This document shows positions 8,553 through 17,117 of a stretch of DNA of 64,000 bases, in pieces. The notes below the pieces were generated by a model. That model saw only the letters and a list, made by a program, of their open reading frames with translations. It was not told the origin of the DNA and did no database searches. Position 1 is the stretch's first letter. Every line of letters starts with the position of its first letter. The DNA is taken from the NCBI RefSeq assembly GCF_000188055.2, contig NZ_AEUZ02000001.1, positions 820,001-884,000 on the forward strand, given 5' to 3'. The position numbers and the translations under genes are program-made. This DNA comes from Streptococcus urinalis 2285-97 (GTDB lineage Bacteria > Bacillota > Bacilli > Lactobacillales > Streptococcaceae).

Positions 8553-8588
8553 CCCTTTAATGCACCTAATTAAATTATCCCTTATAGT
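8553..8588 (+). promoter_or_regulatory. Conjugation box 2 (CCCTTTAATGC) with -10 for the VirB6-like gene
   Basis: The box lies at 8553-8563 and TATAGT at 8583-8588, again 30 nt from box start to -10 start. It follows the lipoprotein terminator by 4 bases and precedes TTG 8618. Confidence 0.65.
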
Positions 8589-8617
8589 GATGAAAATAAG
8601 GAAAGCAGGTGTAATTA

Positions 8618-10666
8618 TTGGAATTTAATACATATTCTGATGTTGTCAAAAGTATCACAAAAGAATTTTGGGATCTTAATGGCGCTACGAATGGAAATAT
8701 AACCGGGGATAACGGAAAAAAGCTAGCCGATTTTTATTTATATTGGGGAAACTATCTTGAACCAACTCCGGCATTTTTAGCTTACCTCATGCAGCTTGTA
8801 GGAGGTATCGTTAAGGCCTTATATCTAATTTGTGTAAGTTTGGAACATGTTTTTAATAATATGTTTAAAGCATTTGGGTTATTTGGCTATTTAGGAGATC
8901 AGACAACTCTTTTTGGAAAATTGTTTTTTGGTTTTCAAGTTTTAGGAACAACTCTTTTTACGCTCATATTAGTAGTTAGTGCTATTACGGGTGTATTTTC
9001 AAAACCAGTAAAATATAAACATGTCATCACTAATTTTTTATTAGTAACTCTTGTGACCGCTGTTTTGCCTCTGGCCCTAACGACTATTTCTCAAACAGTC
9101 GCTCAAGATGCCCAATCAATTCAGACAATGTCAACTGGTGACTCAAAAGAAAATTATTCCTCCTTGGCAATACAACCAATGAAAAATAATGTGGTTGATG
9201 TCAAAGTATTAATGGACAATGACTTTAATAAAGAGTTATTCCCGTTGGATAGTTTTGGTTTTATTAAACCATTAAAAGAAGGTTCTACTGCAGTCAATAA
9301 TATAACGGATGATACGAAAAAAAGAGATACAACAAACTTTGCAACTAAAATAGATTTTTCTGCAATGTATGGAGTATCTAATGAACAGTTATTAAAAGAT
9401 TTGGAAAAGAAAAAGGAAGGTACGAAAGGACTTTTCCTTCATAAGCTAAATACAAATCAGGATGGTGTTGAAACAATAAATACTCATCGAGTAGTCGGTG
9501 GGCTAAATGCCTTTGAACCTGTTTATCTTCGTTATAAAGTTAACTGGATAGGTATGATTGCTCAGTACCTTATCTTGATATCACTATTCATTGTCATGTC
9601 AATTAAGTTTGTTAAATCCGTTTTTGATATTTTTATTGAATCACTTATATCTCCCATTCAAGGGTATAGTTCCCTCAACTCAAAAAAATACAAGGAATTA
9701 TTACGAACAATAGGAGGAGGTCTTGCAGGTATTTTCTTTGAAATCGTCATTATGCGAATTACTTTGGAAATTTGTAGGGATCTCCCAACCTTATCTGTAA
9801 CAGGTATTTCAAAACTTTCTGGAGGCTTCTTTGATGGTCTCAACATGTGGGAACAATGTATTGCTGCATGTGTTGTCTATATTGCTTTATTTTTATCTGC
9901 AATGCAAGGTGTAACTATGATTGAACGTTGGCTTGGGGTTTCAACTGGTCATAACGAGACTGCACAACAATTGATAGGTGCTATGATGATGGGAAATGCT
10001 TTTGCGACAGGAGCTGGAGCTCTTGGCTCTGGGGCTTTGGCTCTTGCGACAGGAGGAACATCATTAGCTGCACAAGCTCCAGGAGCTATTGCAAGTGCTG
10101 GTAAACATGTTGCTAATAGTTTTGCGAATACTGCTGGTGGACTAAAAGGTATCTCTGACTCTATTAAAGATCAAGGCTTTGGCAATACTGTAAAAGGTGG
10201 GGTATCAAATGCTGTTGATCTTGCGACACTTATGGGTAATAAAGCTGGAGATAAAGTCGGCGGTGCAATGGATTCCTTAGATCAGAAAGCACAAGATGCT
10301 CATAGCTCGACCTATAATGCTTTGAAAAATAATGCTACAGTACCTGAGCCTGGCTGGGAGTCAGAAAACTTTGGACTAACTGGAGGAGAATATACACTTA
10401 ATCCGAGTCATAATAATTATGGTGAAGATTTCTTCCCATCAGGAGGTGTTAGCGACCCTTCAGAGACTACAAGTCACTCAGTGGATACTACAGCACCAAA
10501 AGCACCAAAAATCGAACAGAAACAATCTCATCAGTCTACAAGTGGTTCCGAAATCAAGCGTTCCTTACAACAAATGAATTACATGCAACAACAAAGTCAA
10601 CAGGCTGCTCAAAGAATGCAACAACCAAGTAGTGTAAAAGGAGTGGAAATTGATGAGGAAGAGTAG
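8618..10666 (+). CDS. VirB6/TrbL-like polytopic membrane protein of the secretion channel
   Basis: The 682-residue protein starts at TTG 8618 with AGGTG before it. Hydrophobic segments are seen at about 60-85, 105-130, 140-155, 310-335, 365-385 and 425-445, with a large outward or inward loop between about 160 and 300. The C-terminal third (about 450-682) is soluble, first Ala/Gly-rich, then Pro/Ser/Thr- and Gln-rich (MQQQSQQAAQRMQQ). This layout fits VirB6-type proteins of Gram-positive type IV systems, which line the DNA path in the membrane. The family call rests on topology and neighbours rather than a diagnostic motif. The BRCT gene follows 9 bp later in the same unit. Confidence 0.75.
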   Translation: MEFNTYSDVVKSITKEFWDLNGATNGNITGDNGKKLADFYLYWGNYLEPTPAFLAYLMQLVGGIVKALYLICVSLEHVFNNMFKAFGLFGYLGDQTTLFGKLFFGFQVLGTTLFTLILVVSAITGVFSKPVKYKHVITNFLLVTLVTAVLPLALTTISQTVAQDAQSIQTMSTGDSKENYSSLAIQPMKNNVVDVKVLMDNDFNKELFPLDSFGFIKPLKEGSTAVNNITDDTKKRDTTNFATKIDFSAMYGVSNEQLLKDLEKKKEGTKGLFLHKLNTNQDGVETINTHRVVGGLNAFEPVYLRYKVNWIGMIAQYLILISLFIVMSIKFVKSVFDIFIESLISPIQGYSSLNSKKYKELLRTIGGGLAGIFFEIVIMRITLEICRDLPTLSVTGISKLSGGFFDGLNMWEQCIAACVVYIALFLSAMQGVTMIERWLGVSTGHNETAQQLIGAMMMGNAFATGAGALGSGALALATGGTSLAAQAPGAIASAGKHVANSFANTAGGLKGISDSIKDQGFGNTVKGGVSNAVDLATLMGNKAGDKVGGAMDSLDQKAQDAHSSTYNALKNNATVPEPGWESENFGLTGGEYTLNPSHNNYGEDFFPSGGVSDPSETTSHSVDTTAPKAPKIEQKQSHQSTSGSEIKRSLQQMNYMQQQSQQAAQRMQQPSSVKGVEIDEEE

Positions 10667-10675
10667 GTCATTATC

Positions 10676-10954
10676 ATGGATTTTCAAGGAAAAGTAGTGG
10701 CAATAACTGGGAGCCTCAGACCCTTAGAAAGGTCAGAAGTTATTGAATTCATTAACGTGAAAGGTGGAACCTATCAAAACTATGTTTCTTCTCAGACAGA
10801 TGTATTAATAATTGGCCACAGACAATTGACACTTTTTGAATTAGATCACTACTCAAAAAAATATGAAAAAGCAAAAATGTTAATCAATAATGGTCAGAAC
10901 ATTACCCTTATCGGTGAAGAAGACTTCTTTACATTTTTTCAAGAGTCCCTTTAG
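10676..10954 (+). CDS. Free-standing BRCT-domain protein
   Basis: The 92 residues are essentially one BRCT domain. FQGKVVAITGSL, the following amphipathic helix, GGTYQNYVSSQTDVLIIG and the end segment line up with the C-terminal BRCT of LigA in this same window ([25 protein letters not shown]). Bacterial BRCT domains occur mostly in NAD-dependent ligase and RFC- or exonuclease-like proteins and bind DNA ends or phosphorylated partners. There is no catalytic domain attached. It follows the VirB6-like gene with a 9-bp gap and its stop codon lies inside the terminator hairpin. Its job in conjugation is unknown; handling of nicked or incoming DNA is a guess. Confidence 0.85.
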   Translation: MDFQGKVVAITGSLRPLERSEVIEFINVKGGTYQNYVSSQTDVLIIGHRQLTLFELDHYSKKYEKAKMLINNGQNITLIGEEDFFTFFQESL

Positions 10955-10967
10955 GGGACTCTTTTTT
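10941..10967 (+). terminator. Terminator overlapping the BRCT stop codon
   Basis: AGAGTCCC (10942-10949) pairs with GGGACTCT (10955-10962), then a T run. The TAG stop is in the loop. Confidence 0.9.
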
Positions 10968-10978
10968 ATGTCAACTTA

Positions 10979-11014
10979 CCCTTTAATGCGGTCCTACAAT
11001 CTATATCATAGAAT
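10979..11014 (+). promoter_or_regulatory. Conjugation box 3 (CCCTTTAATGC) with -10 for the main secretion operon
   Basis: The box lies at 10979-10989 and TAGAAT at 11009-11014, 30 nt from start to start as in boxes 1 and 2. It heads the six-gene unit 11045-16161. Confidence 0.65.
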
Positions 11015-11044
11015 AGATTTACTAACATAAAGGAGAAAAAACAT

Positions 11045-11347
11045 ATGAATGAAAAGTATGGTGTTCCAAGAGATATCTACGCTAAGGTAAAGATCATTGG
11101 TTTGTTTATTTCAGATATCGTATTAATTGGTGGTTCAGCTCTAATTGGAATAACTATAGCGCCAAAAATATTTCCGACGGATATGTGGCTTCAGATGTTC
11201 GCTTTTATTATATTGACTCCCATAATCACTTTGTTTTTGGTCTTGCCTAACAATGGTGGCAAGAGGAACTGGCAATGTATGTATCTTTATTTTCGCAGAA
11301 AAAGAAGACGATATATCAGTATTAATCCTAAATATGGAGGAAACTAA
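11045..11347 (+). CDS. VirB3/PrgI-like small membrane protein
   Basis: The 100-residue protein begins YGVPRDIYAKVKI, typical of the PrgI-type start, and has two membrane segments (about 17-38 and 48-68) with a basic C-terminus (FRRKRRRY). It comes directly before the TrsD-like and VirB4-like genes, the usual place of the VirB3-type subunit, which anchors the VirB4 ATPase at the membrane. AAAGGAG precedes ATG 11045. The family placement rests on size, topology and position. Confidence 0.7.
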   Translation: MNEKYGVPRDIYAKVKIIGLFISDIVLIGGSALIGITIAPKIFPTDMWLQMFAFIILTPIITLFLVLPNNGGKRNWQCMYLYFRRKRRRYISINPKYGGN

Positions 11348-11349
11348 TA

Positions 11350-11997
11350 ATGGCATTTAAACGAAAAGAAACAGTAATCCCCAGTAGCACACTTCGTATT
11401 TCAAAAGAAAAGAAGAAGTTATATAATCAAGACTTTTTTGATCTGACGTCAAGTGTTGAATTACTTGATGTAAAATCTATTCTAAATACGAAGGATGAAC
11501 ATATCTCACTTGTAGATTATGGTTATCTTCAGTTGTTAGAAATACCAGGAAAAGACTTGGGTTCACTAAGCCATAATGAAATCTTACGAACCATTTATAA
11601 TTTTGAAAAATGGCTCACAGATTTTAATAGTAATATCCAAATTGAGACAACCACATTACCAACCAACACTGATAGTCAGATTGCTGACATGAAACGTTGG
11701 CTGTCAATCGTACGAGAAAAGAAATCTTTAGCTGAGATTGGAAGTCGTTATTATAATCAATTAGATGATAGAGAAGCACGTTTATTGGATAGTATTCAAA
11801 CGGAAGAAAATATCCAAAAAGAGATCTATAATGCTGAGTTTATTCTTTGGCTCTTTGCGCCAACGACAACGGAGTTGGATGACCTTGTGAGAAGGGCTCA
11901 AAGCTATGGTAATAATGATTTTGTCCCACAAAAGATTTCAAGGCGTAAAAAAGAACAAATTCTTAAGCAATATAACAACATGAATGAAAAAATTTAG
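11350..11997 (+). CDS. TrsD/TraD-like conjugation protein
   Basis: The 215-residue soluble protein has a segment HISLVDYGYLQLLEIPG (about 57-73) like the start of VirB4 N-terminal domains, then a long helical, charged part and a basic end (SRRKKEQILKQ). In staphylococcal pGO1 and enterococcal pIP501 systems a protein of about 210-230 residues (TrsD/TraD) sits directly before the VirB4-type TrsE/TraE, exactly as here. The start lies 2 bp after the previous stop, with GGAGG just upstream. Its mechanism is not known to me. An alternative reading is a detached VirB4 N-terminal domain. Confidence 0.7.
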   Translation: MAFKRKETVIPSSTLRISKEKKKLYNQDFFDLTSSVELLDVKSILNTKDEHISLVDYGYLQLLEIPGKDLGSLSHNEILRTIYNFEKWLTDFNSNIQIETTTLPTNTDSQIADMKRWLSIVREKKSLAEIGSRYYNQLDDREARLLDSIQTEENIQKEIYNAEFILWLFAPTTTELDDLVRRAQSYGNNDFVPQKISRRKKEQILKQYNNMNEKI

Positions 11998-12005
11998 GAG
12001 ATAAT

Positions 12006-13955
12006 ATGCCAGATTTATCAAAGAAAAAGCAACGTCAATTAAGAGCTGACGGTTACGACTTAGAATTTATTAGTAAAATACAACCACAAGGGAATGTTGA
12101 TTTTGAAAAGCATGATCGTTATTGGACAAGCGGTGATGGGTACCATACAGTGCTTCACTATTATGAATACCCTTCCAAAGATTTAGATCGTTTTTGGTTA
12201 TCCGACTTACTACAAATACCAGGAACTAGGGCTTTCTTAGCCAGTTATCGGGAAAACAATTCGGTTTTAAAAAGTGTTATTGCTGACTCCATTGAGGAGA
12301 AGTCTACACGTATAACAGGTAATAGTAAAATTACTGCTAACCAAAAAGAACTTGATGAGATTCAAGATCTCCAAGAATTAAATAGAGATATTACCAAAAA
12401 GAATATTACGATGCTTGGCTTCTATATTCGAGTCTTTGTCTCTGCATCAACCAAAGAGCAATTATTCAAAAAAGTTGATGAAATAAAGGATAAAACATCA
12501 AGCTATAAATCAACAATTCTTTCAGGTGAATTAGATTTTGAGTATCACTCTACCTTTATCCCCGCAGAGTATCAAGTTGATCAGTTAAATCATCGACGTG
12601 GGATGCCTATAAGAGCTCATGATCTAGCAGGAGGATATTTCTTTAATCATACTAAATTGGAAGATGAAAGAGGCTCCTACATGGGGTGGACGCCCACTGG
12701 AGGTGCTGTTAATTTCAATTTTCTTGAAAGAGATGATCGACGTACACGTTCTTTTATGCTTTTGTCCGGAAATCCGAAAATGGGGCAAAGAACATTTCTC
12801 TTAAAGCATACAGATGCCCTTTATGCTAAAGGAAATTTTATACGTAATTTTGATGCAAACGGAAGTTTTACAAATCAGACCAATCAACAATTTGGCCAAG
12901 TGTTAGACCTTTCAGGTGGTAATAATAGGATTAATATCTTACAGATTTTTCCTACAGTAACAGAACAAAACGGAATAGATGTTGATGAAGAGAAATCTTA
13001 TAAACTTCATATTCAAAAGTTAAAAAACTTCCTAAAACTTTTGAATGAAGATATCACTAGCGATGACTTAACAACCTTTGGTCGAGTTCTCAATGAATTT
13101 TATATTGAGAATGATTTATGGTTTAGAAATCCTACTCTACATAAACATGAGTTAAGAGCAACAAAATTAAACAGGGAAGAATATCCAATTATTTCAGATT
13201 TGGTTCTTTATTTAGCAGATTGGAAAGGACGCCTGGAGAGACAGAAAACTCCAAATAAAATTGAGCTAAAAGCTATTAACCGTATTTATAATACTTTTGA
13301 TGAACTAATTACCTCTAATGGAGATATGTTTGAAGGGACGACTGAATTCAAAGACATCTCTTCAGAACAGGTCGTTACTTTTAATTTTGCGGGTCTAAAA
13401 TCTTCCCCAAATCTCCTTAACGCTCAGATATTATCTGTTTTATCACTTGTTTCAGCTGATATTTTAAATAACAGTAAAAAATGTCAACAACTTCGACGAG
13501 AAAATCCATCTCTTTCTGAAATGGATATGTTGCATTATATCGTTAATATCAGTGATGCTCAAACACTTATCAATCCAAAGTTTGAAAGTAGTGTTACATT
13601 ACTTGCTGATATCATCGACTCAATGGGGGATAACTATGCAGGTGTTGTACTATCTGTTAATTCTTTACAAGGATTATTGTTTGAAGAAGGAGCAGGTTCC
13701 CATAAAGACCCCTATATTTTAGCTGTGAAGCGAATATTCGGATTGATGCAGTATCGTGTTTTTGCTCAAACCGACGAAACGAGTATTCCTTTACTAGCAA
13801 ATGCTTTAGCAGGATCAATGAATCAATCAGAATTGGAGACATTACCTAGATTATCTCGTGGTCAACTTTTTATGAATATCGCAGGTGTCGGTAATATTGT
13901 TTTTAATCAACAGCTACTTCAGAGTGAAAATGTACGTTATGGTGGAATAGAATAG
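12006..13955 (+). CDS. VirB4-like ATPase homologue with degenerate nucleotide-binding motifs
   Basis: The 649 residues match VirB4/TrsE proteins in length and order: an N-terminal domain with GDGYHTVLHYYEYP, a central CagE/TrbE-like region, and a C-terminal RecA-like domain. Where Walker A should read GxxGxGKT, the sequence is GNPKMGQRT (255-263), so the catalytic lysine is Gln 261 and the next residue Arg 262. Where Walker B should read DE, it reads SDAQ (D517, A518). VirB4 normally powers channel assembly; this copy probably does not hydrolyse ATP. No other VirB4 is in the window. The gene lies in the six-gene operon, 8 bp after its neighbour. Confidence 0.85.
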   Translation: MPDLSKKKQRQLRADGYDLEFISKIQPQGNVDFEKHDRYWTSGDGYHTVLHYYEYPSKDLDRFWLSDLLQIPGTRAFLASYRENNSVLKSVIADSIEEKSTRITGNSKITANQKELDEIQDLQELNRDITKKNITMLGFYIRVFVSASTKEQLFKKVDEIKDKTSSYKSTILSGELDFEYHSTFIPAEYQVDQLNHRRGMPIRAHDLAGGYFFNHTKLEDERGSYMGWTPTGGAVNFNFLERDDRRTRSFMLLSGNPKMGQRTFLLKHTDALYAKGNFIRNFDANGSFTNQTNQQFGQVLDLSGGNNRINILQIFPTVTEQNGIDVDEEKSYKLHIQKLKNFLKLLNEDITSDDLTTFGRVLNEFYIENDLWFRNPTLHKHELRATKLNREEYPIISDLVLYLADWKGRLERQKTPNKIELKAINRIYNTFDELITSNGDMFEGTTEFKDISSEQVVTFNFAGLKSSPNLLNAQILSVLSLVSADILNNSKKCQQLRRENPSLSEMDMLHYIVNISDAQTLINPKFESSVTLLADIIDSMGDNYAGVVLSVNSLQGLLFEEGAGSHKDPYILAVKRIFGLMQYRVFAQTDETSIPLLANALAGSMNQSELETLPRLSRGQLFMNIAGVGNIVFNQQLLQSENVRYGGIE

Positions 13956-13967
13956 TGGAGAAAAAAC

Positions 13968-14234
13968 ATGAAAAATCAAAATTTAAATGATAACAAGTTA
14001 GGCTACTTCGAGAGAAAAAAACAAGCGGTTAAGGAATATATTCTAATCCGAAAAATACGTGCTAAACAAGAACGTGAGTACTTTGCTTCTGAAGGAGATT
14101 CTGATCCTAAAAGGTTAGAGGCTCAGCGACAACGTGACATTGAGTTTCTTCAGAGCTTAAAAAAACTAGGTGTTTGTGTGATTATCTCCTTAATATTTTA
14201 TGCTATTTTAAGAACCATCCTCGGCCTTTGGTAG
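13968..14234 (+). CDS. Small bitopic membrane protein of the secretion operon
   Basis: The 88-residue protein is highly charged for its first 65 residues (many Lys, Arg, Glu and Gln) and ends with one hydrophobic segment (LGVCVIISLIFYAILRTILGLW). A tail-anchored protein with a cytoplasmic helical domain is the simplest topology. It sits between the VirB4-like and wall-hydrolase genes, the place of TraF in pIP501-type operons, but no family motif is visible. GTGGAGAA precedes ATG 13968. Confidence 0.7.
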   Translation: MKNQNLNDNKLGYFERKKQAVKEYILIRKIRAKQEREYFASEGDSDPKRLEAQRQRDIEFLQSLKKLGVCVIISLIFYAILRTILGLW

Positions 14235-14248
14235 AAGAGAGGTAGCAA

Positions 14249-15571
14249 GTGAAAAAAGTTAGTCAGTTTAAACTTTTTCTTGGACTCTCTGGCATTTTCT
14301 CAATTTTTGTTGTCATAGTGATGTTAGGAGCTGCATTAACAGGGGCAATATCCAATAAGCCTAAAAGTGATTGTACGCCTGAAACAGCTGTTACAGCCCC
14401 TTCAAACGGTTCTGTCTCTTCAGCTAATACTTCGATAGATTCGTTTGTAAAAGAACATCAAGATGCTTATATTAAGTCCTGGAAGGTAGGAGGATTTTTA
14501 CCTTCAGCATCAATTGCTCAAACGATGATTGAAGTCTCATTTTCATCAAGTGTTCCTTCATTTGCACAAGCTCATAATATGGGTGGTGTTAAATGGTCTG
14601 GAGTAAGTTCATATACTAAGACTATTGAACTTTTTGGATCTGATGCTGTTAAAAGTAGTGGACCTGGAACTAGTGTTGGAGACAATACTGGAGGGGGATA
14701 TACTTGGTTTAGAGATTTTGATGCAGGAATAGTCGGTAAAGCTGAATTTATGAGCCGTCAATCTCTCTACAATAAAGCAATTAATAATATTGATGGTGTC
14801 AGCACTCTAAGTGCGATTGCAGATGGTGGATGGGCAACTGATCCAAGTTATAAAGTCAAACTCATTGAGATCTATAATTCTTTAGGAAAGAAATATAAAT
14901 GGTTAGATGAAAAGGCCATTGCGGAATATGGTGAGAAACCAGTAGATATAAATAAGTTAGATAAACCATCAAGTCAAACGTCAAGTGAAGATTCTATTTC
15001 TACTGTTAATGAAGTTGATCAAGAATGTAATGAAGAGAGTAGTACAGAGTCTGCTAGCGACGGAACGGGCTTAGTACCTTCAGATGCTAAAGCATGGGGT
15101 TATAAACCTGATGAACTACCAGCTAGTTTAAAAAAATATGCTATTGATCCAACAAAACTTGGACTTAATTATGGTGGCGGAGCAGGCTGGGTTGAACACT
15201 CAGGACAATGTGTTGATTTAACTGAGAGTCTAGGTAATAAAATTTGGGGAGGAAGTGGCATTACTGTAGCGGATGGTTGGCAACAAGCTTATGCCTGGGC
15301 CAGAAAGTTTGGGAATGATGTTAAACACAAAGCTAAGGCAGGAGCAATTTTTTCTACGGGTATCTCAGCACCAGGTCATACAGGAATCGTATGTCATGTT
15401 TTCCAAGATGGTTCAGTTCTTGTTATTGAACAAAACACTCCATTATCAGGAATTACTTATTATGGTAAAAGAGATACTTGGAATTATAGAATATTTTCTG
15501 TATCACAGCAAAAAGCGGATAATATGAAGTTTGCCTATCCTGATAATAAAAATCCTAAACTCGGTAATTAG
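14249..15571 (+). CDS. VirB1-like bifunctional peptidoglycan hydrolase (glucosaminidase + CHAP)
   Basis: The 440-residue protein starts at GTG 14249 after AGAGAGG. An N-terminal membrane segment (about 8-32) anchors it outside the cell. Residues about 65-220 resemble the glucosaminidase/FlgJ fold (PSASIAQTMIE, NMGGVKW, YTWFRDFDAG). A Ser/Glu-rich linker leads to a C-terminal CHAP amidase/endopeptidase with cysteine 321 (GQCVDL), histidine 377 (PGHTGIV) and VIEQN. It cuts both glycan and peptide bonds to open the wall for the channel, as TraG of pIP501 and TcpG-type proteins do. It stays in the secretion operon with short gaps. Confidence 0.9.
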   Translation: MKKVSQFKLFLGLSGIFSIFVVIVMLGAALTGAISNKPKSDCTPETAVTAPSNGSVSSANTSIDSFVKEHQDAYIKSWKVGGFLPSASIAQTMIEVSFSSSVPSFAQAHNMGGVKWSGVSSYTKTIELFGSDAVKSSGPGTSVGDNTGGGYTWFRDFDAGIVGKAEFMSRQSLYNKAINNIDGVSTLSAIADGGWATDPSYKVKLIEIYNSLGKKYKWLDEKAIAEYGEKPVDINKLDKPSSQTSSEDSISTVNEVDQECNEESSTESASDGTGLVPSDAKAWGYKPDELPASLKKYAIDPTKLGLNYGGGAGWVEHSGQCVDLTESLGNKIWGGSGITVADGWQQAYAWARKFGNDVKHKAKAGAIFSTGISAPGHTGIVCHVFQDGSVLVIEQNTPLSGITYYGKRDTWNYRIFSVSQQKADNMKFAYPDNKNPKLGN

Positions 15572-15582
15572 AAAGGTAAAGC

Positions 15583-16161
15583 ATGTTAAATTGGATTAAA
15601 CAAAATAAAATTTTAACATTATTAACTCTTTTCTTGTTAGTAGCATCATTCTATGCTGTTTACAAGCAAATAGATAATTATAATCCACAAAGTAAAAAGC
15701 CAAAACACTTAGTGGTCAGAAAAAAAGGAGAAGATATGAAAGAGGAAACAACAAATGAAAAGAATTATCGTAAGGCAAAACTTAAACTAGAGCATCCTTA
15801 TAGCCCTGTAAAAGAAGATATAAGAGCTTCAGCCTTGCCGATTGTTGAGAGTGCACTAAGTACCATTCAGAAGTCTAAAAAGGTAACTGACACTACAGGG
15901 ACTTATGATAATCATTTATCGATGACTGATAATCCAATGATTCAAACAGTTGCAATTGCAATGCTTATTAACCACTATACTTACCAGGCAGATCGAATTG
16001 AGATTTTAGAATCAGATAGTGATGATGTGGTACAGGTTCTAATACCACTAACAAAACAAGGTGCTGATAATGTTTACTTTGTTGCAAATTATAATTTGAC
16101 TGTTCAGCAGTTACAGATTGCCGATTATGTCGGTGGACCTATTGGTGGTACATTTGGATAA
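15583..16161 (+). CDS. VirB8-like candidate, bitopic secretion protein
   Basis: The 192-residue protein has a short cytoplasmic start, one membrane segment (about 10-29) and an extracellular part of about 150 residues. The C-terminal half (IVESALSTIQ, then beta-rich YQADRIEILES and NVYFVANYNLTVQQLQI) could be the NTF2-like fold of VirB8/TcpC proteins, but this is a pattern judgement. It is the last gene before a terminator in the secretion operon. A VirB8-type scaffold is otherwise missing from the window, which supports the idea. Confidence 0.6.
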   Translation: MLNWIKQNKILTLLTLFLLVASFYAVYKQIDNYNPQSKKPKHLVVRKKGEDMKEETTNEKNYRKAKLKLEHPYSPVKEDIRASALPIVESALSTIQKSKKVTDTTGTYDNHLSMTDNPMIQTVAIAMLINHYTYQADRIEILESDSDDVVQVLIPLTKQGADNVYFVANYNLTVQQLQIADYVGGPIGGTFG

Positions 16162-16178
16162 TAAAAGGAGATGGAGAA

Positions 16179-16208
16179 TAGCTAGTTATTGAACTGGCTA
16201 TTTATTTT
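16179..16208 (+). terminator. Terminator of the secretion operon
   Basis: TAGCTAGTT (16179-16187) pairs with AACTGGCTA (16192-16200, one G-U), then TTTATTTT. Confidence 0.75.
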
Positions 16209-16212
16209 ATGA

Positions 16213-16290
16213 ATATATACATATACATGTTTACAAACATATTTAATTGTGTTATCATGTATATAGATATAAACATATACATGTATATAA
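16213..16290. promoter_or_regulatory. Repeated ACATGTATAT-type sites and promoter in front of parA
   Basis: The stretch is packed with related words: ATACATGTTTACAAACAT, ATCATGTATATAG, ATAAACATATACATGTATAT. TTTACA (16230-16235) and TATCAT (16253-16258) form a 17-bp-spaced promoter inside it. Such arrays in front of parA genes are usually operator and centromere sites bound by the small partner protein. The same words recur at 17130-17151, within parA near 16602-16620, and at 7954-7987. Confidence 0.6.
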
Positions 16291-16309
16291 AATAGAAAGA
16301 GGATCTGCT

Positions 16310-17107
16310 ATGAAGATTATGAGTTTTGAAGCAATCAAAGGTGGTGTTGGTAAAACAACTTTAGCCTATAATTACGGTGAGTGGTTAGCTAGTCAAGGAA
16401 AGAAAGTATTATTCATTGATTTTGACTTTCAATGTAACCTGACTCAAACGTATAGAATTTATCAATCAGAAAATACAGTAGCTAATATCTTTGTAGGAGG
16501 TAAGGTGGATATTATTTCAATTAAAGAAAATATTGATCTAATACCTGGTTATATGAAATTAGATCGTATTGAAAAAGATCTTAGTCAAGATGAAAACAAA
16601 AACATGTATATGTATATGTGGTTAGATGATAACTATTACTCTCGTGATCTCGAAGCCTACGACTATATTATTTTTGATTGTAGACCAGATTTTTCAGTTG
16701 CGACAAAGAATGCGACTATTGTAAGTCACATAGTATGGAGCCCACTAACACCTAGTAAGTACGGATATGAAGCAAAATACAATATTGAAACACAGATGAA
16801 TGACTTAAAGGTAAAGGCCATTAATTTTTCAACTCGACAGAGTTATGTGACAGCAAAGTTAGTCTTTATTGCAAATATGGTTAAGCATAATACTAAATCA
16901 TCTCGTGAACTAATCAAAATTTTAGAAGAAGATGAAAATATTGATTTGATTATTCCCTACAAGGAACTATTTAATACGTCGACACTTGAATATTTACCAA
17001 TTTCGGATATGATGACTCTGAAGAAATACTCAGAGCATAAGAGTTTCTTTGATAAAATCAATAAAGTCTTTTCTCAGATGACTTCAACAATAGATAGATT
17101 AGTTTAA
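16310..17107 (+). CDS. ParA-type partition ATPase
   Basis: The 265-residue protein starts at ATG 16310 (AAAGAGG before it); the frame also opens upstream at 16247 without support. It shows the deviant Walker A of ParA/MinD proteins, KGGVGKTT (10-17), a Walker A' IDFDFQCNLTQ, and a Walker B YIIFDCRPD. ParA ATPases move or position plasmid-like DNA with a centromere-binding partner, here probably the 75-residue RHH protein 62 bp downstream. TnGBS elements carry plasmid-type maintenance genes because they replicate outside the chromosome during transfer. Confidence 0.9.
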   Translation: MKIMSFEAIKGGVGKTTLAYNYGEWLASQGKKVLFIDFDFQCNLTQTYRIYQSENTVANIFVGGKVDIISIKENIDLIPGYMKLDRIEKDLSQDENKNMYMYMWLDDNYYSRDLEAYDYIIFDCRPDFSVATKNATIVSHIVWSPLTPSKYGYEAKYNIETQMNDLKVKAINFSTRQSYVTAKLVFIANMVKHNTKSSRELIKILEEDENIDLIIPYKELFNTSTLEYLPISDMMTLKKYSEHKSFFDKINKVFSQMTSTIDRLV

Positions 17108-17117
17108 GGATTTGTGA

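Noticed and set aside
11350..13955. A VirB4 gene broken in two by a frameshift at 11997-12006
   Set aside because: Both genes have their own ribosome sites, and TrsD/TrsE-type pairs of the same sizes are normal in pIP501/pGO1-like systems.
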